The notes under the pieces: generated by a model
What the model was told of the DNA's origin: nothing
What the model saw: the letters and a program-made list of their open reading frames with translations, nothing else
The model's database searches: none
Part shown: positions 26,605-33,749 of the stretch, in pieces
Layout: each line of letters begins with the position of its first letter
Numbering within the stretch: the first letter of the stretch is position 1
Assembly (NCBI GenBank): GCA_900770225.1
Contig: CAAGJU010000193.1
Location: forward strand, 5,516 to 69,515
Length of the DNA stretch: 64,000 nt
From: Lachnospiraceae bacterium
Lineage (GTDB): Bacteria > Bacillota > Clostridia > Lachnospirales > Lachnospiraceae
Direction of reading: 5' to 3'
Made by a program: the position numbers and the translations under genes

Positions 26605-27522
26605 ATGATCAGACTTGGACTGCTGACGGCAATACTTGGCGACCTGTCATTTAAGGGAGTTGTTGATTTTGCTGCGGAAAATAATATTGAAAGTCTGGAA
26701 GTCGCCTGCTGGCCGGCTTCCGGAGGAGCCAAAAGAAGATATGCTGGTGTCTGCCATATTGATGCGGAGGCATTGACCGAGGAAAAAAGCAGAGAAATTC
26801 TTGATTACTGCGCACAGAAGAAGGTACAGATTTCCTCGCTCGGCTATTATCCGAATACACTGGACCCTGATCCTGACAGAAGGAAGGCTTTTACGGATCA
26901 TCTGCACGCTTTGATTGATGCATCACAAATGCTTGGCGTGAATATGGTCACAACTTTTATTGGTCGCGTGAGTGACAAAACGGTGAACGAAAACCTGAAA
27001 ATTGCCAGAGAAGTATGGACACCGATTCTTGACTATGCTTTGAAAAAAGGCGTTCGCATTGCGATTGAGAACTGTCCGATGTGGTTTACTGATGATGAGT
27101 GGCCGGGTGGACAGAATTTGATGACGTCTCCGTCTAACTGGAGGAAAGTGTTTGAGGTACTTCCCTACAGCAATCTGGGAATCAATTATGATCCATCACA
27201 TTTTGTATGGCAGCAGATGGATTATATCCATCCGCTGTATGAATTTAGGGATAAAATTTTCCAGGTGCATTTTAAGGATATTAAACTGTTGCAGGAAAAA
27301 CTGGCAGATGTCGGTGTAATGGCAAATCCACTTGAGTACATGGTCCCCAAACTCTGTGGTCTTGGGGATATATCGTGGGGAAAGTTTATTTCCGCATTAA
27401 CAGATATCGATTTTCAGGGATGCGGTATTATGGAAATAGAAGATAAAGCTTTTGAGGATACGTTGGAGGATGCAAAGAAAGCTGTGCTTCTGACGGAAAA
27501 ATATCTGAGAAACTACATCTGA
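26605..27522 (+). CDS. Sugar phosphate isomerase/epimerase (second Gfo/Idh-linked type)
   Basis: A 305-residue barrel: 'MIRLGLLTAILGDLSFKGVVDFAAENNIESLEVACWP', 'VNMVTTFIGR', 'VRIAIENCPMWF' (metal Glu), 'SNLGINYDPSHFVWQQ' (metal Asp), 'KIFQVHFKDIKL' (metal His) and 'CGIMEIEDKAFEDT' (metal Glu). The 'DPSHFVWQ...HFKD' pattern is typical of IolE/IolH-like isomerases that sit next to dehydrogenases. GGAGG is 6 bases from ATG 26605; the frame is open from 26557 but that part is the hairpin. With the 23671 gene it makes two paralogous isomerases of unknown exact role in one pathway. Confidence 0.86.
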   Translation: MIRLGLLTAILGDLSFKGVVDFAAENNIESLEVACWPASGGAKRRYAGVCHIDAEALTEEKSREILDYCAQKKVQISSLGYYPNTLDPDPDRRKAFTDHLHALIDASQMLGVNMVTTFIGRVSDKTVNENLKIAREVWTPILDYALKKGVRIAIENCPMWFTDDEWPGGQNLMTSPSNWRKVFEVLPYSNLGINYDPSHFVWQQMDYIHPLYEFRDKIFQVHFKDIKLLQEKLADVGVMANPLEYMVPKLCGLGDISWGKFISALTDIDFQGCGIMEIEDKAFEDTLEDAKKAVLLTEKYLRNYI

Positions 27523-27573
27523 TTTGTACTGGCAGACAGTGTTTGCCAAGGACAATCATGGAGAAGGGATAAC

Positions 27574-27792
27574 ATGGCACTTGTTACGTCAAAACAGATG
27601 CTTTTATCCGCACAGAAAGGCCATTATGCGGTAGGAGCATTCAATGCTGAAAATATGGAAATGATTCAGGCAATCGTCATGGCAGCGGAAGAACTGAAAG
27701 CTCCCGTCATGATTCAGACAACCGGCGGCACGCTCAAGTATGCGGATCCACTGATGTTTTTTCACATGGTGTCGGCGGCAGCGGCGGTCTGA
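27574..27792 (+). pseudogene. Truncated class II fructose/tagatose-bisphosphate aldolase
   Basis: Seventy-two residues match the N-terminus of KbaY/GatY/FbaA-type aldolases ('MALVTSKQMLLSAQKGHYAVGAFNAENMEMIQAIVMAAEELKAPVMIQTTGG'), with a normal GGAG site. The frame then ends at 27790-27792, exactly before the zinc-binding segment (VPVALHLDHG in relatives), and no continuation is visible in other frames before the terminator at 27835. About 210 residues are missing, so it cannot be active. It was probably the final, retro-aldol step of the operon, lost by deletion. Confidence 0.82.
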
Positions 27793-27834
27793 AAAGAATA
27801 TATACCGGTAAATTTATATCCTGCTTTGATGGGC

Positions 27835-27874
27835 GGAGTCCGCTGCACGGTGCATCGGGCTCCGTTTCTTTTTT
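27835..27874 (+). terminator. Intrinsic terminator of the sugar operon
   Basis: GGAGTCCG (27835-27842) pairs with CGGGCTCC (27856-27863, one G-T pair), with further TGCA pairing in the loop, followed by GTTTCTTTTTT. It closes the transcript that began near 17100. Confidence 0.85.
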
Positions 27875-27921
27875 CGTAAAAAGATCATGGTGAAGGCTGA
27901 TACCGTTCTTTTTACCGGGGG

Positions 27922-29049
27922 TTATAAACAGAGGTCGTGTGTCAGCAGTTCTTCAACGGCTGCCTGATATTCGGTGAAATGACTGGCCTTCATGATTTTT
28001 TTCAGCGGGCGTGAACTGTCCTGAAAGAGGGTGCCCAGGTAAACCCAGACATCTTTCATTTTCGAGAGCTGATTCTTCTCCTCTCTGATAACCTGGGCTG
28101 TGTTGGAAAGAAGCAGCTGCAGGAAACAGCGGAGCTCGTCCCTGGAAGGCATAGCGGTGTCTTTGATTGAGGGCGTTTTTGTATCGTTATTTGAAGGCGC
28201 AGCTGTGTCTTTTTTTGAGGACATTTCTGTATCATTACTTGAAGGTGCGGCTGTGTCACTTTTTGTCGGCACTGATGTACTGGCAGACTTCTGATCGTCC
28301 GCCGCAGCCCGGATCATGCGGAAAAGTGCAGGATTCCGGACGGCCCCGCGCCCGATCATGATGCCAGCAGGCGTGCACAGTTCACGAATGCGTTTGACGT
28401 CGGACACCGTGAGAATGTCCCCGTTGTAACAGACGGGATTTTTGCTCTCCCGGCACATGTCTTTGAAGATGTCCATGTGCACGCTGCCGGAGTAAAATTC
28501 TGCTCTTACGCGCGGATGAATGATCAGCAGGGAGAGGGGATATCGGTTGTAAACTGTCATGAGGGAGTATGCCTCTTCCGGATCGCTGAGACCGAGCCGG
28601 GTCTTCACAGAGACTCTGAGCGGAAAGCCGGCTGCTTCAGATATGGCGGAGAGGCCATCGAACACACCCTCCAGAAATTCGTCCAGTTCATCCGGATCCT
28701 TCAGAAATCCGGCGCCTTTGTGCCGGGTAACGACGGTGGCAGAAGGACAGCCGAGGTTCAGGTTGATTTCCCGGTAGCCCATGCCTGCCAGCTCCGCGGC
28801 AGCGGTGAGAAAATCATGGCTGTCATTGGCAAGAAGCTGGGGGATTAACGGGACGCCATTATTTTTGACAGGATCGATATCCCGGCGGTCTCTCGTTCTG
28901 GAGAGAAAGGCACGTCCTGTATTCAGAAACGGCGAATAATAATGGTCGACGCAGCCGAAAACCGCGTGATGCGCGCTGCGGAAGGCGGCTGTTGTGATGC
29001 CCTCCATGGGTGCAAAATCCAGAAAAATATCAGATTCAGAATTTACCAA
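27922..29049 (-). CDS. tRNA-dihydrouridine synthase with an inserted repeat tract
   Basis: A 375-residue FMN enzyme that reduces uridine in the tRNA D-loop. 'FLDFAPMEGITTAAFRSAHHAVFG' opens the barrel; 'INLNLGCPSATVVTRHKGAGFL' carries the catalytic Cys; 'VSVKTRLGL', 'LLIIHPRVRAEFYSG' (FMN and tRNA contacts) and 'PVCYNGDI...AGIMIGRGAVRNPALF' follow. Between the barrel and the C-terminal helical domain, nucleotides ~28154-28275 encode five 8-residue repeats (D-T-x-x-P-S-x-x, 24 bp each) that ordinary Dus proteins lack. The insert is at a domain junction, so the enzyme is probably still functional. Confidence 0.9.
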   Translation of the reverse strand: MVNSESDIFLDFAPMEGITTAAFRSAHHAVFGCVDHYYSPFLNTGRAFLSRTRDRRDIDPVKNNGVPLIPQLLANDSHDFLTAAAELAGMGYREINLNLGCPSATVVTRHKGAGFLKDPDELDEFLEGVFDGLSAISEAAGFPLRVSVKTRLGLSDPEEAYSLMTVYNRYPLSLLIIHPRVRAEFYSGSVHMDIFKDMCRESKNPVCYNGDILTVSDVKRIRELCTPAGIMIGRGAVRNPALFRMIRAAADDQKSASTSVPTKSDTAAPSSNDTEMSSKKDTAAPSNNDTKTPSIKDTAMPSRDELRCFLQLLLSNTAQVIREEKNQLSKMKDVWVYLGTLFQDSSRPLKKIMKASHFTEYQAAVEELLTHDLCL

Positions 29050-29274
29050 AATGATCTCCCTTGCCGTGTCAACAGGAACGGGTTCAGTCCGGTCATGTAC
29101 GACATCAGTTACATTCCTATGCTTATTAAGTTCCGGAATACGCCCCGGATTCTGCAGAATACGATACAGAAGTTCGGGCGATTGTGATAATATTTTATAG
29201 TATATCGCGGATTCGTGACAGAAGAACAGGCAGAAATGTCTGACAGATTCTCTGGACAGGAGGAGAGATTCTTT

Positions 29275-29907
29275 ATGGCTGTTTTTGAATCGATTTTTGA
29301 TATCAGTTATCTGATTTTTGATGCTGCAGCCGGCGTTGCGATGCTTGCTTTATCCGCGGGGCGCCCTTTGCTGGTACTTTATGGTATCCTGGCGTTGCTG
29401 CTCGGCGCCGGTGACGCGTTTCATCTGATTCCGCGCGTCCGCAGGTACCGCAGGGGAAATGAACCTTCGACAGAATACCGGCTGGGGCTTGGACTGAAGG
29501 TGTCCTCTATTACCATGACGCTGTTTTATTTGCTGTTATATGCCATTTATACGCAGCTGTACGGTGCGGGCAATCCCGTCATCGCAGGAGTTATGATCGC
29601 AACGGCAGTTCTCAGGATTGTTCTCTGTCTCTTTCCGCAGAACAACTGGTATCATTACGAGGGCAACGCAAAATGGTCCCTGACACGCAATCTGCCCTTC
29701 GCCGTGACAGGAATCTGCATGATCATTCTTTTCCTCATGTGCGGAACGGCGTACGGGCGGTCCATGGCTGTCGCAATCATCGTCAGCTTTGGCTGCTATA
29801 TACCGGTCACGCTTCTGGCAAAAAAATATCCGGCGGTCGGTGCACTCATGATGCCGAAAACCATTGCCTATGTATATATGATTGTTCTCGGACTGCAGAT
29901 GATATGA
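29275..29907 (+). CDS. Uncharacterised seven-helix membrane protein
   Basis: I do not recognise this 210-residue protein. Seven hydrophobic stretches are visible (about residues 5-25, 30-50, 70-92, 97-115, 130-150, 157-177 and 190-208). Polar loops include 'HLIPRVRRYRRGNEPSTEYRLG' and 'FPQNNWYHYEGNAKWSLTRN'. GGAGGAGA lies 6 bases before ATG 29275; an upstream extension to 29215 lacks an RBS. It is followed by a cluster of hairpins and is divergent from the Dus gene. No function is proposed. Confidence 0.72.
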   Translation: MAVFESIFDISYLIFDAAAGVAMLALSAGRPLLVLYGILALLLGAGDAFHLIPRVRRYRRGNEPSTEYRLGLGLKVSSITMTLFYLLLYAIYTQLYGAGNPVIAGVMIATAVLRIVLCLFPQNNWYHYEGNAKWSLTRNLPFAVTGICMIILFLMCGTAYGRSMAVAIIVSFGCYIPVTLLAKKYPAVGALMMPKTIAYVYMIVLGLQMI

Positions 29908-29913
29908 TAACAG

Positions 29914-30064
29914 TGTCAGAAGTCATCACCCACGTTGCACTTGTGCAAAAGTGGGTGAATGACTTTTGACACGCCCCTCAGCGAGGGCGTAGTGGTGCGG
30001 AGAAACATGAGAGCCCGAGCTGAGGGAGGATCGCGAGAGCGCGTAGCGCGTAGCGATCCGGTTA
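29914..30064. repeat. Hairpin cluster (probable terminator plus palindromic repeat)
   Basis: GTGTCAGAAGTCAT then CACCCAC (29914-29934) pairs with GTGGGTGAATGACTTTTGACAC (29951-29972), with TTGCAC/GTGCAA inside: a long imperfect stem after the membrane-protein gene. CCTCAGC/GCTGAGG (29974-30027) and GGATCGC(G)/GCGATCC (~30028-30060) follow. There is no T-run. The style resembles the other GC-rich palindromic elements here but the sequence differs. Confidence 0.6.
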
Positions 30065-30098
30065 TCATAGGGCGCTGAAAATGGTAAAGGAGCAATCG

Positions 30099-30578
30099 AT
30101 GGAAAATCAGGTGAAAACTGCTGACCGGCATCTGCCGGAGCAGGCGATCTTTATGAATATGTGTATGGTCTGCCGGGGTGACGAAGTGCTGGCCCTGGAC
30201 AAGGTCAATAACACATATACGGGAACCACATTTCCCGGTGGACATGTGGAACCCGGGGAGACGTTTCACGCTGCCGTCATCCGTGAGATTCGGGAAGAAA
30301 CGGGACTCGCCATAAGGAATCCGCAGCTGAAGGGGATTTATCACTGGTACCGCGACGGCTTCCACAACGTGGGTCTGCTGTACAGGACGGATGATTTTTC
30401 GGGAGAGCTGAAAAGCTCAGAGGAAGGAAAAGTGTACTGGATCTCCCGAAAAGAATACGAGAAGAAAGAACTCGCGGTGGGAATGCATCGTGTGCTGAAG
30501 ATCATGGACAGCGATGATTTTTCTGAGTGCTTTATGGATGTGAAGGAAGACGGTACGATAGAGGAGCATATGTATTAA
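30099..30578 (+). CDS. NUDIX hydrolase
   Basis: A 159-residue pyrophosphohydrolase. The Nudix box lies at ~residues 45-67: 'GGHVEPGETFHAAVIREIREETGL' has all required Gly, Glu, Arg-Glu and Glu-Glu positions. The family member is MutT/8-oxo-dGTP-diphosphatase-like by length and the leading 'EQAIFMNMCMVCRGDEVLALDK'. It cleaves nucleoside diphosphates linked to another moiety; the exact substrate is unknown. AAAGGAG at 6-8 bases selects ATG 30099 over 30081. Confidence 0.9.
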   Translation: MENQVKTADRHLPEQAIFMNMCMVCRGDEVLALDKVNNTYTGTTFPGGHVEPGETFHAAVIREIREETGLAIRNPQLKGIYHWYRDGFHNVGLLYRTDDFSGELKSSEEGKVYWISRKEYEKKELAVGMHRVLKIMDSDDFSECFMDVKEDGTIEEHMY

Positions 30579-30680
30579 CAGAAGAACGTCGCAGATTGCG
30601 TTTTTGCCTGCGGCTGGCATATACTGTAAAGAGGGGATTTTACAAATTGCCGATGGTTCGGAGAAGGGACAGGTATCGAC

Positions 30681-32294
30681 ATGAAACTGATGTTTATCGG
30701 GGCGGATCATGAGGTAACCGGCAGCTGTTATTATCTGGAAGCTGCGGGAAAGAAATTTCTGGTCGACTACGGTATGGAGCAGGGTAAAAATCTCTATGAG
30801 AACAGAGATCTTCCCGTGCCGGCGTCTGATCTCGATTTTGTTCTGCTTACACACGCACATATCGATCATTCGGGCAATCTCCCTGTGCTGTATGCAAAGG
30901 GTTTCCGCGGGCCGATCTATACCACAGAGGCCACGGCAGATCTGTGCGACATCATGCTTCGCGACAGCGCGCATATCCAGGAATTTGAGGCCGAGTGGCG
31001 GAACCGCAAGGGGAAGCGGCTGGGAAAAGCGGAGTATGTCCCGCCTTTTACCATGGAAGACGCCATGGGAGCTGTCTCGCTCCTGTCGGGACAGCCCTAT
31101 GATCAGATGATCGACATCGCAGACGGCATCCGGATGCGTCTGGTCGATGCCGGGCATCTGCTGGGGTCCGCGAGCATCGAGCTGTGGCTCACAGAAGACG
31201 GCGTGACGAAAAAAATTGTTTTTTCTGGCGATATCGGCAACCTGGATCAGCCGATCATCCGCGATCCCAGCTACATTACGGAGGCGGATTACGTGGTTAT
31301 GGAATCCACGTATGGTGACAGGAGTCACGGAGACGAAAAGCCGGATTACGTGGCTGAACTGGCAAAAGTAATTCAGCGGACGTTCGACCGCGGCGGCAAT
31401 GTGGTCATTCCTTCCTTTGCTGTCGGACGCACGCAGGAAATGCTTTACTTCATCCGTCAGATCAAGGAACAGAAGCTGGTGACGGGTCACGGCGATTTTC
31501 CCGTCTATGTGGACAGCCCGCTCGCCATCGAGGCGACGACGGTATTTCAGCGGCATCCGCACGACTGTTATGATGAAGAAGCGGGTAAACTGATCCAACA
31601 GGGCATCAATCCGCTGGCGTTCTCCAATCTGCATACGGCGGTCACGGCGGATGACTCCAAGGCGATCAACTTTATCGATGAGCCGAAGGTGATCATCTCG
31701 GCCAGCGGCATGTGCGATGCCGGCCGTGTAAAGCATCACCTGAAACACAATCTCTGGCGTAAGGAATGCACGATCCTGTTCGTCGGTTATCAGGCTGTAG
31801 GAACGCCCGGCCGTGCTATTGTCGATGGCGCTGAAACCGTGAAGCTCTTCGGCGAGGAGATTGCTGTGCGCGCCGAGATCGCTCAGCTGCCCGGCATGAG
31901 CGGTCATGCAGATGACCGCGGGCTGATGAAATGGGCATCTGCGTTTACCGTGAAACCCGCCAGATTTTTCGTCTGTCACGGCGAAGACACGGTTACCGAT
32001 TTCTTTGCGGGCCGGCTGAAAAAAGAACTCGGCGTCGATGCCTGTGCACCGTACAGCGGCTGGGAATTTGACCTGGCGAAGAATGTCTTCCTTGCACAGC
32101 CGGCAGGCGTCCGCATCGCGGCCGAGACGGGCGATACCCTTGCGAAGCGGAAAAAGAATGCCGTATTCGATCGTCTGGTGGCTGCAGGCCAGCGCCTGAT
32201 GTCCGTGATCCGGCACAATGAGGGCGGCGCCAATAAAGATCTGGCGAAATTCGCGGATCAGATCAATGCGCTCAGCGACCGCTGGGATCGGTGA
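30681..32294 (+). CDS. MBL-fold beta-CASP nuclease (CPSF/YSH1-like RNA-processing enzyme)
   Basis: A 537-residue protein. The metallo-beta-lactamase core has 'LLTHAHIDHSG' (two-zinc H-x-H-x-D-H, ~residues 55-65), 'DAGHLLGSASIEL' and 'FSGDIG'. The beta-CASP region contains 'GGNVVIPSFAVGRTQEMLYFI', 'VYVDSPLA', 'IISASGMCDAGRVKHHL' and 'PGMSGHADDRGLMKW', then 'FFVCHGE'. Family members are RNA endo- or exonucleases; bacterial versions of this length are usually annotated as MBL-fold RNA nucleases. A C-terminal ~80-residue extension is basic. Start ATG 30681; ribosome site AGGGACAGG. It is transcribed in the same direction as the NUDIX gene. Confidence 0.9.
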   Translation: MKLMFIGADHEVTGSCYYLEAAGKKFLVDYGMEQGKNLYENRDLPVPASDLDFVLLTHAHIDHSGNLPVLYAKGFRGPIYTTEATADLCDIMLRDSAHIQEFEAEWRNRKGKRLGKAEYVPPFTMEDAMGAVSLLSGQPYDQMIDIADGIRMRLVDAGHLLGSASIELWLTEDGVTKKIVFSGDIGNLDQPIIRDPSYITEADYVVMESTYGDRSHGDEKPDYVAELAKVIQRTFDRGGNVVIPSFAVGRTQEMLYFIRQIKEQKLVTGHGDFPVYVDSPLAIEATTVFQRHPHDCYDEEAGKLIQQGINPLAFSNLHTAVTADDSKAINFIDEPKVIISASGMCDAGRVKHHLKHNLWRKECTILFVGYQAVGTPGRAIVDGAETVKLFGEEIAVRAEIAQLPGMSGHADDRGLMKWASAFTVKPARFFVCHGEDTVTDFFAGRLKKELGVDACAPYSGWEFDLAKNVFLAQPAGVRIAAETGDTLAKRKKNAVFDRLVAAGQRLMSVIRHNEGGANKDLAKFADQINALSDRWDR

Positions 32295-32367
32295 GGCAAA
32301 TTCCTGTAGCGACGTGAGAGCATGCAGTGCGAAGCGTGATATGGATGATTACTGAAGGAGAAAAGAC

Positions 32368-33066
32368 ATGAGCCTGATTGGCATTATCGGAGCAATGGAG
32401 GAAGAGGTTAAAGACCTGAAGGATCAGATGGCAGAGGTGACGGTGACGAAAAAAGCCGGCATGGATTTTTACCGGGGGACACTTTCCGGGAAGCCGACGG
32501 TCATCGTGCAGAGCGGCGTGGGCAAGGTCAATGCAGCGATGTGCACGCAGATCCTGATCGACACGTATCATGTGGACTGTGTGCTGAATACCGGCATTGC
32601 GGGAAGCCTGCAGAATGACATCAATATCGGCGATATCGTACTTTCCACGGAGGCCGTGCAGCACGACATGGATGCCACCGTCTGGGGATACAAGCCTGGA
32701 CAGGTGCCCGGCATGGAGACATATATGTTTCCGGCCAGCTTGCAGCTGATCAAAAAAGCAGAGCAGGTGTGCGCGGAAGTGAACCCGGATATCCGTACCT
32801 TCCGCGGACGTGTGGTGAGCGGAGATCAGTTCATCTCTGATCACGAGGTGAAGAAAAAACTGGTTGAAACCTTTCAGGGCAGCTGTGCCGAGATGGAGGG
32901 CGCCGCGATCGCGCAGACCGCATGGCGTAATGATGTGCCATTCCTGATCATCCGTGTGATTTCCGACAAGGCCGACGGCAGCGCTGTGGCAGATGACAAT
33001 ACCTTCACAGCGGACTGCGTGAAACATCTCGTGCGGCTGCTGACGGGGATGGTGAGAGTTCTGTAA
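32368..33066 (+). CDS. mtnN: 5'-methylthioadenosine/S-adenosylhomocysteine nucleosidase
   Basis: A 232-residue purine-nucleoside-phosphorylase-fold enzyme: 'IGIIGAMEEEVKDLKDQM' (catalytic Glu-12 region), 'VIVQSGVGKVNAAM', 'NTGIAGSL', 'RGRVVSGDQFIS' and 'CAEMEGAAIAQTAW' (ribose-binding Met-Glu), then 'IRVISDKADGSA' with the catalytic Asp. It splits adenine from MTA and SAH, feeding methionine salvage and AI-2 precursor formation. Length and motifs are standard. GAAGGAG precedes the ATG. A long stem follows the stop. Confidence 0.95.
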   Translation: MSLIGIIGAMEEEVKDLKDQMAEVTVTKKAGMDFYRGTLSGKPTVIVQSGVGKVNAAMCTQILIDTYHVDCVLNTGIAGSLQNDINIGDIVLSTEAVQHDMDATVWGYKPGQVPGMETYMFPASLQLIKKAEQVCAEVNPDIRTFRGRVVSGDQFISDHEVKKKLVETFQGSCAEMEGAAIAQTAWRNDVPFLIIRVISDKADGSAVADDNTFTADCVKHLVRLLTGMVRVL

Positions 33067-33072
33067 CTACCG

Positions 33073-33118
33073 GCTTCCGCAGAGACCAGCCCACTGTGCG
33101 CCGGCCATCTGCGGAAGC
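33073..33118 (+). terminator. Stem-loop after mtnN
   Basis: GCTTCCGCAGA (33073-33083) pairs perfectly with TCTGCGGAAGC (33108-33118). A second GC-rich fold and a TTTTTTT at 33165-33171 follow. The first lacks its own T-run, so termination may use the pair. Confidence 0.6.
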
Positions 33119-33207
33119 TGTTCGCTGGCCGGCAGAACCTGTAAACAGGGCGCCGGTGAGAATTTTTTTATGAGAAGTTTTGCGATTTTACAATGCAATA
33201 GTCAGAA

Positions 33208-33480
33208 CTATACAGGGTCCTCCTCAAGAACCTGCATCTCCAGGTAATCGAAGGGGATTTCGTCATTTACGAAGTTGTCCTGCGTGAAACGCACCTTTTT
33301 TGTTCTCTTGAAATCCCGGATATTGGATGCAAGCCAGACCGGAACAGACAGATCCCATCCGGCACATATCTCTTCCAGCGCGCGGAGTATCTTATGCGTC
33401 CGCGTATCTTCAGCGTCATCCATTATCGTGACGTCTTTCAGCATGTGATTGTCTTTCCAGATTTTGCCCCAGATCCGCAT
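33208..33480 (-). CDS. Small conserved-looking protein of unknown function
   Basis: A 90-residue protein I cannot assign ('MRIWGKIWKDNHMLKDVTI...'). It reads as a folded alpha/beta protein without repeats: 'THKILRALEEICAGWDLSVPVWLASNIRDFKRTKKVRFTQDNF' and an acidic end 'FDYLEMQVLEED'. AGGGAG lies 7 bases from ATG 33480, which argues for expression; the frame is open to 33522 but without a ribosome site. It is convergent with mtnN and divergent from the hydratase. Balanced composition and a good RBS support a real gene. Confidence 0.68.
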   Translation of the reverse strand: MRIWGKIWKDNHMLKDVTIMDDAEDTRTHKILRALEEICAGWDLSVPVWLASNIRDFKRTKKVRFTQDNFVNDEIPFDYLEMQVLEEDPV

Positions 33481-33749
33481 GGGTGAGCTCCCTTCCTGCC
33501 TTGCGAAAAAAGCATCAATCATCTATTATGATAAAAGCGCGAAGCGCCGGGTATTGATTCCTGTATTTTTACACAGATGCAGGCTCTTTGTAAACACTCT
33601 TGTACTTCGCCTGAAACATCACAAGCATATGAATAGACAGTCGAAAAACCGACATGCACATCTGATCCGGTAATGATTATGGCGGAATGTGCAGAAAGTA
33701 TTCTGATATCATGGCAACTCATACCACGTTACAGATAAAGGAGGCGTAA

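Noticed and set aside
30417..32216. 599-codon minus-strand open frame opposite the beta-CASP nuclease gene
   Set aside because: Composition is unnatural and the plus-strand gene has complete family motifs; it is a shadow of GC-biased codon use.
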